From an uncultured Porphyromonadaceae bacterium (GTDB taxonomy: Bacteria > Bacteroidota > Bacteroidia > Bacteroidales > Coprobacteraceae), in the NCBI GenBank assembly GCA_900545915.1, contig URAV01000013.1, positions 1 through 64,000 of the forward strand: 64,000 nt of DNA, given 5' to 3'. The first letter of the stretch is position 1. Each line of letters starts with the position of its first letter. The notes beneath the pieces were generated by a model. That model was not told the DNA's origin. It saw only the letters and a list, made by a program, of their open reading frames with translations, and did no database searches. A program made the position numbers and the translations under genes. Below are positions 24,866 to 31,924 of the stretch, in pieces.

Positions 24866-24970
24866 CCGGTAATGCCGGAAGATAATGTGTACTTTTTGTT
24901 ATTGTTGGAGGATTTTTTGCTTACTTTTCGTAATGGTGGTTTTATGATAATAAATACCGATTTTTGGGTA

Positions 24971-25001
24971 TTGATATATACATGTTGGCTTTTTAATTTT
25001 G
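24971..25001 (+). promoter_or_regulatory. Promoter of the TetR-family gene
   Basis: TTG (24971-24973), 20 bases, TAATTTTG (24994-25001). It lies 24 bases upstream of the ATG at 25025 and inside the longer open frame, so it decides the start. Confidence 0.75.
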
Positions 25002-25024
25002 TTCTGTTAAGTCAGATCGAACTT

Positions 25025-25636
25025 ATGCAAATAGAAAAAGAATATGTGAGGGAGAATATATTGGCCGCAGCGACACCGTTGTTTTATGCAAAAGGGTATG
25101 CGAAAGTTCCTATGCGTAAAATTGCGGAAGCTGCCCATGTGGGGTTGAGTAATATTTATAATTATTATGATAGTAAAGACGATATTTTTCATGAAATAGT
25201 GCGTCCTGTAGTGAATTGTTTTTATGAAATGCTCGACGAGCATCATGGGAAGAGGGGTGCGGATATACTGGAAATGTTCACGAATGATTATCTCCGGTCT
25301 GTTATAGATGAGTATGTTTCTATTGTCAATAAGTACAGAGGTTTGTTGTTTTTGCTTTTGTTCAGGTCTCAAGGTACTTCGTTGGAGAGATTTAAAGAAG
25401 ATTTCTCGGATCGTTCGACTATGCTGGTAAAAGATTATTTTTTGAAGATGAAGCGGAAACACCCGGATTTGAATATTGATGTTTCGGACTTTACGATACG
25501 TTTGCATACTGTTTGGATGTTTACGATGTTGGAGGAGTTGATCGTTCACAGGAGAACACCGGATGAAACGGAAAAGATAATAACGGAATATATGATTTTT
25601 TGTGTTACAGGTTGGAGAGAGCTTATGAAGGGATAG
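25025..25636 (+). CDS. TetR/AcrR-family transcriptional regulator
   Basis: DNA-binding repressor-type protein of 203 residues. The N-terminal helix-turn-helix is typical: IEKEYVRENILAAATPLFYA, then MRKIAEAAHVGLSNIYNYY and DSKDDIFHEIVRPVV. The C-terminal ligand domain is unclassified. The open frame extends to 24872, but the extra 51 residues are hydrophobic and unlike the family, and the promoter lies inside them. It is the first gene of a same-strand cluster with a methyltransferase, gpmA, two ABC exporter halves and a second methyltransferase. Such regulators often control the exporter genes next to them; that link is inference. Confidence 0.9.
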   Translation: MQIEKEYVRENILAAATPLFYAKGYAKVPMRKIAEAAHVGLSNIYNYYDSKDDIFHEIVRPVVNCFYEMLDEHHGKRGADILEMFTNDYLRSVIDEYVSIVNKYRGLLFLLLFRSQGTSLERFKEDFSDRSTMLVKDYFLKMKRKHPDLNIDVSDFTIRLHTVWMFTMLEELIVHRRTPDETEKIITEYMIFCVTGWRELMKG

Positions 25637-25699
25637 GCTCTCTTTTTTTTTGAATGAAATTGAATAATGTTCGTTTTTAATTGTTGAGAAAAGAAAGAT

Positions 25700-26518
25700 A
25701 TGGAAAAGAAAATCGAGTTTGAAAACATTGTGGCGGAGACTCTTCTTATACCACTTTACATGAGGGCTAAAGAGAGTAGGAGAAAAGATGCTGTTCTGAA
25801 AGATGAGTTGGCTGAACAATTGATGGAGAGTATAGAATATGATTATTCAAGGTTTGACGGTGCAAAGTTGAGTGAAATCGGTTGTGTCGTAAGAGGCAGG
25901 TATTTTGATGATGCCGTACGGCGTTTTATTATCAATGAAATAAAGCCGGTTGTTGTGAATGTGGGATGCGGATTGGATACTCGGTATCAACGGTTGAAAG
26001 AGTATGATGGTGTCATGTTTTATGAATTGGATTTACCGGAAGTGATTGATTTGCGTAGAAAGTTGATACCGGAATCGGATTTCGATAAGTATATCGCGGC
26101 TTCGTTATTAGAAACGAAGTGGATGGACGAGTTGAAAGAGGAACACCCTGAAAGTTCTTTTATTTTTGTAATAGAAGGGGTATTGATGTATTTTTATGAA
26201 GATCAGGTGCGTTCGGTGCTGCATAATTTAGCAGAACGCTTTTCAGGGGGAGAAATCTGGTTTGATGTATGTGGGAGTATGATGTATAAGTTTCACGTGA
26301 AACCGGATTCTCTTAAAGGGCATAAGGTGCAGATCCGCTCTGGTATTAGCGATGGACACCTCGTCGAGCAGTGGGAGTCTCGTTTGCGGCTTATTGATCA
26401 AGGAGTATATCAAAGATATTTCCCGCATCGCTGGGGTATGGGAATGGTATTGGGATTGTTTCCTCGTTTTAGTTGTAAGTTCAGTTCTATGTTAGGATAC
26501 CGTATCGAGGATAAATAA
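25700..26518 (+). CDS. Class I SAM-dependent methyltransferase, LCM/Ppm-like (COG3315 type)
   Basis: 272-residue cytoplasmic methyltransferase. VVNVGCGLDTRYQRLKEYDG is the glycine-rich SAM motif I, YELDLPEVIDLRRKL the acidic post-I segment, and FIFVIEGVLMYFYEDQVRSV the motif characteristic of the leucine carboxyl methyltransferase superfamily. In bacteria these enzymes usually O-methylate carboxyl or hydroxyl groups of small molecules, sometimes polyketides. The N-terminal LIPLYMRAKESRRKDAV is also family-typical. It starts 63 bases after the TetR gene. The substrate is unknown. Confidence 0.87.
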   Translation: MEKKIEFENIVAETLLIPLYMRAKESRRKDAVLKDELAEQLMESIEYDYSRFDGAKLSEIGCVVRGRYFDDAVRRFIINEIKPVVVNVGCGLDTRYQRLKEYDGVMFYELDLPEVIDLRRKLIPESDFDKYIAASLLETKWMDELKEEHPESSFIFVIEGVLMYFYEDQVRSVLHNLAERFSGGEIWFDVCGSMMYKFHVKPDSLKGHKVQIRSGISDGHLVEQWESRLRLIDQGVYQRYFPHRWGMGMVLGLFPRFSCKFSSMLGYRIEDK

Positions 26519-26596
26519 ATTATAAATATTTAATGTGGCTTGTTTGAATTTTGTAAAAGTATTTTTCTTGTTTTTTGATCGTAATAAATGGTTTTT

Positions 26597-26802
26597 ATTT
26601 AAACAGGCTTAAGAGCCCGTCGTACATTTATACATCTAAGTTTTCCAATAAGGAAATACTGTCAGATCATTTTGCGTTTTCTTCCGGTTTTTTCCCCTGT
26701 TTTCACTCATTAGATAGCCCACTATCTTCCTTATAGAAACAGAAAAATATCCTCGAAAGAAATTCTCAAAACTGACCCGAGTAAAATTTAAACAGGCTCT
26801 AA
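26597..26802 (+). repeat. Interspersed inverted-terminus element, copy 3 (long subtype) with abutting right-end remnant
   Basis: The main copy (26610-26802) begins AAGAGCCCGTCGTACATTTA, carries the same insertion type as copy 2, and ends AAAATTTAAACAGGCTCTAA. The central stem AGATAG-CCCA-CTATCT (26712-26727) is perfect. A right-end remnant TTTAAACAGGCTT (26597-26609) directly abuts its left end. The element ends 14 bases before the gpmA ATG. The rest of the 26519-26816 gap shows nothing else. Confidence 0.82.
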
Positions 26803-26816
26803 AACTTAAAAGTAAA

Positions 26817-27572
26817 ATGAAAAAAATCGTATTGTTACGTCATGGAGAGAGCCTTTGGAATAAGGAGAACCGTTTTACCGGATGGACGGATGTGGATTTA
26901 AGCGATAAAGGTATTAAGGAGGCTTATGAAGCTGGAAATCTTTTGAACGAAGCCGGTATTTCTTTTCAAATAGCTTATGTTTCTTATTTGAAGAGAGCAG
27001 TAAAAACTTTGAATTGTGTCCTTGACAGGATGAATGAGGATTGGATACCGGTCTTTAAGTCATGGAGGCTTAATGAGAAGCATTATGGTGCTCTCCAAGG
27101 CTTGAATAAAAGTGAGACTACTGCTCGTTATGGGAATGAACAGGTGCATATATGGCGTCGAAGTTATGATGTAGCACCGATGCCGTTAAAGGATAGTGAT
27201 CCTGAGAGTCCGATCAATGATGTGAGATATTCCCATGTCCCTCTTTGCGATTTGCCGCGAACGGAATCTTTGAAAGATGCTATAATGAGGGTTATTCCCT
27301 ATTGGGAATGCGAAATATTTCCTCGTTTGACAGTTGTTGATAACATTCTGGTCGTTGCCCATGGAAATAGTTTAAGAGGTATTGTTAAATATTTGAAAGG
27401 TATATCGGATACGGATATTGCAAATTTAAATATTCCAACGGCTATGCCTTATGTATTTGAGTTTGACGAGTCTTTAAATTTTGTTCGCGATTATTATTTA
27501 GGTGATCCGGAAAAAATAAAACAAATGCAAGATGCGGTTGCAAATCAAGGTATTGCAAAAAAAATAAATTAA
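26817..27572 (+). CDS. gpmA: 2,3-bisphosphoglycerate-dependent phosphoglycerate mutase
   Basis: Cytoplasmic glycolytic enzyme interconverting 3- and 2-phosphoglycerate through a phosphohistidine. The 251 residues match the dPGM family. The catalytic His9 is in LLRHGESLWNKENRFTGW, the partner His in VVAHGNSLRGIVKYL, and the substrate loop in NEKHYGALQGLNKSET. The position is odd: it lies in an exporter cluster, 12 bases before an ABC gene, with a repeat element ending just upstream. Its promoter is not obvious and might lie within or before the repeat. Confidence 0.94.
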   Translation: MKKIVLLRHGESLWNKENRFTGWTDVDLSDKGIKEAYEAGNLLNEAGISFQIAYVSYLKRAVKTLNCVLDRMNEDWIPVFKSWRLNEKHYGALQGLNKSETTARYGNEQVHIWRRSYDVAPMPLKDSDPESPINDVRYSHVPLCDLPRTESLKDAIMRVIPYWECEIFPRLTVVDNILVVAHGNSLRGIVKYLKGISDTDIANLNIPTAMPYVFEFDESLNFVRDYYLGDPEKIKQMQDAVANQGIAKKIN

Positions 27573-27584
27573 GAACAGATACTT

Positions 27585-29393
27585 ATGACAGAGATGAAAA
27601 AGAAAGAGGGTTTAAGTCGTCTTTTCCAAATTGCGGGTCAGCGGAAAGGGTTGTTAATCTTATCCGGAGCATTGTCTGCCGGTAGTGCTCTTTGTATGTT
27701 GACTCCTTATTGGGCGGTGTATGAAGTTCTGAATGAACTTTTGGTAAATGCGGGAGATCTTGATATGGTAGATGGTTCATTTCTCATACATTGGGGTTGG
27801 ACCGCTTTTGCCGGGTTGGTTTTCGGGTTGTTGCTGCTTTATGTTGCACTTATGGCCTCGCATGTCGCTGCTTTCCGTATATTATACGGATTACGTGTGA
27901 GATTGTCTGAACATATAGGACGGTTATCTTTAGGTTTTTTGAACGGATCTTCTACGGGAGCAATAAAAAAAACGATGGAACAGAATATCGAAAAGATAGA
28001 GACCTTTATCGCGCATACTATACCTGATTTGGTGAATGTGGTGGCTACCGTAGTATTTATGTTCATTATCTTTTTTTCGCTTAACGGATGGTTTGCTGCT
28101 GTTTGTCTGGCATGTATAATAATGAGTATAGGTCTGCAATATGTTAATTTTATGGGGAAGAAAGCTCGTGAGTTTACTGCGACTTATTTCGATACACAGG
28201 AGAGAATGAGTGCTTCGGCAGTGCAATATGTCCGGGGTATGCCTGTTGTGAAAATATTTGGACAAAGTGTGCATTCTTTCCGTCAATTTCATAAAGAAAT
28301 ATTGGGATATAAAAAGTGGGCATTAAAAGTTTGTGATACTTATGAACGAGGTTTTGTTTTGTTTACAGTATTGCTTAATTCTATTGTTACGCTTGTTCTT
28401 CCTGTAGGTTTATTACTGATGCAGGGAAATTCTGGAAATCTGGCGTTGGCTGCTGTATGGCTTTTTTTTATTGTGATGGGACCCGGAGTTACGTCTCCTG
28501 TTTATAAACTGATGTTTTTAGGTGGCGGAACAAGGGAAATCGATGAGGGGGTGAAACGTATCGACCGGATATTTGACGAAAATCCGATTCCAGAGCCGGT
28601 TGTTGCAAAAAATCCTGTTTCTTATGATATTGAGTTTGATCATGTCGGTTTTTCTTATGAGAATCGTGAGCAAGCAACACGTACAGAGGCTTTACGTGAT
28701 GTATCGTTTGTTGCGCGGCAAGGAGAGATTACAGCATTGGTAGGTCCGTCAGGTTCTGGTAAAAGTACGGTTGCAAGCCTGATACCCCGTTTTTGGGATG
28801 TAGCGGAAGGAAATATCCGAATCGGAGGTGTGGATGTGAGAGATATTGCGAATGAACGATTAATGAATCTTGTTTCTTTTGTTTTTCAAGATACGTTTCT
28901 TTTTTATGATACATTATATGAAAACATTGCAGTAGGTTGTCCTGGTGCAACACATCAGCAGGTAGAAGATGCTGCTCGAGCTGCTCAGTGCCACGATTTT
29001 ATTATGAATCTCCCGAATGGCTATGAAACTCGTATAGGAGATAAAGGCGTGTATCTTTCAGGAGGTGAATCTCAACGCATTTGCGTGGCACGTGCAATTC
29101 TGAAAAATGCTCCTATCCTTGTTCTGGATGAGGCAACAGCTTTTGCAGACCCAGAAAATGAGTATAAGATGCAACGGGCACTGCAGCATCTTATCAAGGA
29201 TAAAACCGTAATTGTAATTGCTCACCGCTTGTCTTCTATTATTTCGGCACAACAAATCGTCGTTTTGAAAGAGGGTAAAGTAGTGCAAACCGGTACGCAT
29301 AAGGAGCTCACCTCGATGTCCGGTGTTTACCGGCAAATGTGGGATGCTTATACCGATGCTTTTCGTTGGGAACTCAATGTCGGAAATAAATAA
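27585..29393 (+). CDS. ABC exporter half (subfamily B, IrtA-like)
   Basis: 602-residue fused permease/ATPase in the inner membrane. About six transmembrane helices lie in residues 20-310, then the nucleotide-binding domain: Walker A VGPSGSGKST, Q-loop VFQDTFLF, signature LSGGESQRICVARA, Walker B LVLDEATAFADPE and switch His in VIAHRLSS. The catalytic glutamate is present, but the D-loop is AFAD instead of the usual SALD, as seen in IrtA-like halves. It probably forms a heterodimer with the product of 30045-31775. The transported compound is unknown; the IrtAB resemblance hints at metallophores or lipidic molecules. Confidence 0.9.
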   Translation: MTEMKKKEGLSRLFQIAGQRKGLLILSGALSAGSALCMLTPYWAVYEVLNELLVNAGDLDMVDGSFLIHWGWTAFAGLVFGLLLLYVALMASHVAAFRILYGLRVRLSEHIGRLSLGFLNGSSTGAIKKTMEQNIEKIETFIAHTIPDLVNVVATVVFMFIIFFSLNGWFAAVCLACIIMSIGLQYVNFMGKKAREFTATYFDTQERMSASAVQYVRGMPVVKIFGQSVHSFRQFHKEILGYKKWALKVCDTYERGFVLFTVLLNSIVTLVLPVGLLLMQGNSGNLALAAVWLFFIVMGPGVTSPVYKLMFLGGGTREIDEGVKRIDRIFDENPIPEPVVAKNPVSYDIEFDHVGFSYENREQATRTEALRDVSFVARQGEITALVGPSGSGKSTVASLIPRFWDVAEGNIRIGGVDVRDIANERLMNLVSFVFQDTFLFYDTLYENIAVGCPGATHQQVEDAARAAQCHDFIMNLPNGYETRIGDKGVYLSGGESQRICVARAILKNAPILVLDEATAFADPENEYKMQRALQHLIKDKTVIVIAHRLSSIISAQQIVVLKEGKVVQTGTHKELTSMSGVYRQMWDAYTDAFRWELNVGNK

Positions 29394-29409
29394 TTAGGGG
29401 GAAGTATTT

Positions 29410-30030
29410 ATGTTTAAACAGAGTTTTATTAATAAGATTCTTCAAAATACGAGAAAACCGGAAGGTTTTTGGGGACGGATTATTTTACGAGGGATGAATA
29501 AAGGACATGCACCGTTGTCTAAATGGGGTATGTCTTATTTAAAATGGTCTCCTGAATGGTCTTTATTGGATGTTGGCTGTGGAGGTGGAGCTAATCTTGC
29601 AGAGATGTCGATACGTTGTCCTGAAGGGAGTGTTTATGGTATTGACATTAGTGAAGAAAGTGTGAAATTTGCGCGGAAAAAGAATCGGGATTTGCTCGGA
29701 AAACGGTGCTTTATAGAGCAGGGAAGTGTAGAAAAGCTTCCGTACGAGAATGAAATGTTCAATGTAGTTACGGCATTTGAAACGATTTATTTCTGGAGTG
29801 ACCTTTTGCAGTCATTTACTGAAATAGCTCGTGTACTGAAGAAAGATGGAATTTTCTTGATTTGCTGTGAAATGAGTGATCCGTCTAATACGATGTGGAC
29901 GAGTCGGATAGACGGGATGACAATATATCCGGTAAGAGAACTTCGTTCTTTACTTTCCCGATCGGGTTTTACGGATATTTCTGTGTATAAACGTCGGAAA
30001 GAAGATTTGTGTATTATTGCTCAAAAATAA
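29410..30030 (+). CDS. Class I SAM-dependent methyltransferase (Methyltransf_11 type)
   Basis: 206-residue cytoplasmic enzyme. Motif I is LLDVGCGGGANLAEMSIRCP, then VYGIDISEESVKFARKK and the motif II/III region VEKLPYENEMFNVVTAFETI and EIARVLKKDGIFLICCEM. Sandwiched between two ABC exporter halves with gaps of 16 and 14 bases, it is clearly part of the same transcript. The context suggests that it modifies the exported or imported compound, but nothing in the sequence names the substrate. Confidence 0.88.
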   Translation: MFKQSFINKILQNTRKPEGFWGRIILRGMNKGHAPLSKWGMSYLKWSPEWSLLDVGCGGGANLAEMSIRCPEGSVYGIDISEESVKFARKKNRDLLGKRCFIEQGSVEKLPYENEMFNVVTAFETIYFWSDLLQSFTEIARVLKKDGIFLICCEMSDPSNTMWTSRIDGMTIYPVRELRSLLSRSGFTDISVYKRRKEDLCIIAQK

Positions 30031-30044
30031 ATTTATAAAGAATT

Positions 30045-31775
30045 ATGAATGCGATACAAAATATAACTGTCGGGCAACCGGAACGTTTAAAGAAACCTGT
30101 TGGTTTCACGATCCTTGCCAATTTAGTAAATATTATTCCTTTTTGTTTATCTATTGAAGCTATAAATATTATATTTCATGCCTTTGACGGAAGCGGAGCT
30201 TCTCTTGATATTTCCCGTTTGTGGACATTGTTCTTTATTCTTGTTGCTTATGTTTTCATAATGATAATTGCTGAGAGGGCTTCATATCGTGCCAATTTTC
30301 GCGGAGCTTATACTATGAGTGCCGATGGGCGTATTGCTTTGGCTGAGCATTTGCGTAAATTATCGTTAGGGTTTCTTTCTCGTCGTGATCCGGGAGATCT
30401 TTCTTCTATGATGATTACCGACTTTACTATGGCGGAGACGGGGATTTCACATCATTTACCTCAATTAATGGGTGCTTTAGTAATGCCTGTATTGGCTTTT
30501 TTGTCATTGTTGTGGATAGATTGGCGGATGTCTTTGGCTATGTTTATCGCGTTGCCTTTTGCTATATTGGTACTTTGGGTAAGTACTGGGGTTCAACGAC
30601 GTTTGAGCGGACGGCAAATAGAGGCGAAAATCAATGCCGGAAATCGTTTGGAAGAGTATTTGCAAGGTATTCGGGTAATGAAAGCGTATAATTTGTTGGG
30701 AGAACGTTTTACTCGTTTACGTGATGCTTTTGCCGATTTACGTCGAGCTTGTATTCGGCAGGAGGCGTTACTTGGGCCTTTTGTATTGTTATCGGTTACG
30801 TTGATACGTTTTGGGTTGACATTGATGATTCTTTGTGGAGCTTATTTACTTATAGGTGGGGATTTGTCATTAGCGACATTTGTTCTTTTTCTTGTTGTCG
30901 GTTCTAGGGTGTTTGATCCCCTTACGTCTGCATTGACTAATTTTGCAGAATTTCGCTATTTCTCTATTGCAGGAGGCCGTATACTTGACTTGATGCAAGA
31001 ACCGGAAATGAAAGGTAAAGATATTGCTCCTGAAGGAGGGGATATTGAATTCCAGAATGTTTCTTTTGCATATCAGGATAAAGAGGTATTACACGGTATC
31101 GATCTTATATTGAAAAAAGGAGCTCTTACGGCTCTTGTCGGACCATCGGGGAGTGGGAAAAGTACGCTAATGAAATTGTGTGCACGGTTCTATGATCCTA
31201 CATCGGGACGGGTTTTAATGAATGGATCGGATCTTTCTTCTCTCGATCCTGAATCATTGATGCGCCATGTTTCTATGGTATTTCAGGATGTATATCTTTT
31301 TCAGGATTCGATTCGTAATAATATCCGTTTCGGTAAAGGCGATGCTACGGATGAGGAAGTTATCGAAGCTGCTCGGGCTGCTCAGTGTCATGATTTTATT
31401 ATGCGGTTGCCTAAAGGTTACGATACGATGGTCGGAGAGGGGGGATGTACCCTTTCCGGAGGGGAGAAGCAGAGGTTAAGTATCGCTCGGGCGATGCTGA
31501 AAGATGCTCAGATTGTTCTTCTTGATGAGGCGACAGCTTCTCTTGATCCTGAAAATGAGGTGGAAGTACAACGGGCTATCACGAAGTTGATAACCGGACG
31601 TACGGTTATTGTCATAGCTCATCGTCTTAAAACAATTCGAAATGCTGATAAGATTGTTGTTTTAGATAGTGGTCGGATTGTGGAGCAAGGTACTCATGAG
31701 GAACTTATGAAAAATGATCGATTATATGCCCGTTTATGGAATATTCAAATGAAAACTTCCGGCTGGAAATTGTAG
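30045..31775 (+). CDS. ABC exporter half (subfamily B, IrtB-like)
   Basis: 576-residue permease/ATPase fusion. Six predicted helices (residues about 20-300) precede the nucleotide-binding domain with Walker A VGPSGSGKSTLMKLC, Q-loop VFQDVYLFQDS, signature LSGGEKQRLSIARA, Walker B IVLLDEATASLDPENE and switch His IAHRLKT. All key catalytic residues are present, so with the 27585 half it should make a working heterodimer. It is the last gene of the cluster; a strong hairpin lies 107 bases downstream. Confidence 0.91.
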   Translation: MNAIQNITVGQPERLKKPVGFTILANLVNIIPFCLSIEAINIIFHAFDGSGASLDISRLWTLFFILVAYVFIMIIAERASYRANFRGAYTMSADGRIALAEHLRKLSLGFLSRRDPGDLSSMMITDFTMAETGISHHLPQLMGALVMPVLAFLSLLWIDWRMSLAMFIALPFAILVLWVSTGVQRRLSGRQIEAKINAGNRLEEYLQGIRVMKAYNLLGERFTRLRDAFADLRRACIRQEALLGPFVLLSVTLIRFGLTLMILCGAYLLIGGDLSLATFVLFLVVGSRVFDPLTSALTNFAEFRYFSIAGGRILDLMQEPEMKGKDIAPEGGDIEFQNVSFAYQDKEVLHGIDLILKKGALTALVGPSGSGKSTLMKLCARFYDPTSGRVLMNGSDLSSLDPESLMRHVSMVFQDVYLFQDSIRNNIRFGKGDATDEEVIEAARAAQCHDFIMRLPKGYDTMVGEGGCTLSGGEKQRLSIARAMLKDAQIVLLDEATASLDPENEVEVQRAITKLITGRTVIVIAHRLKTIRNADKIVVLDSGRIVEQGTHEELMKNDRLYARLWNIQMKTSGWKL

Positions 31776-31881
31776 AAATCTGTATCCATTTTTCTTTTGA
31801 GAGAAAATATAGGACATATATGTCGTATTTCTTTTTCAGCTTTTCCTTCTTTGAAGATTTATGAGATACAGGAAAAATTGG

Positions 31882-31916
31882 CAAGCTGTCTCAAAATATA
31901 GGGATGAGACAGCTTG
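31882..31916. terminator. Hairpin between ABC exporter cluster and polA
   Basis: CAAGCTGTCTCA and TGAGACAGCTTG form a perfect 12-bp stem with an 11-base loop between two convergent genes. There is no long T-run, so efficiency is uncertain. A perfect 12-base palindrome GACATATATGTC (31813-31824) lies just upstream. Confidence 0.65.
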
Positions 31917-31924
31917 TATTGTCG

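Noticed and set aside
24872..25024. 51-residue N-terminal extension of the TetR protein
   Set aside because: A promoter (TTG-N20-TAATTTTG) lies inside it, and the extension does not resemble the family.
25007..25819. 270-codon open frame antisense to the TetR and methyltransferase starts
   Set aside because: It spans two recognisable genes and their promoter, and its translation is Phe/Ile/His-rich noise.
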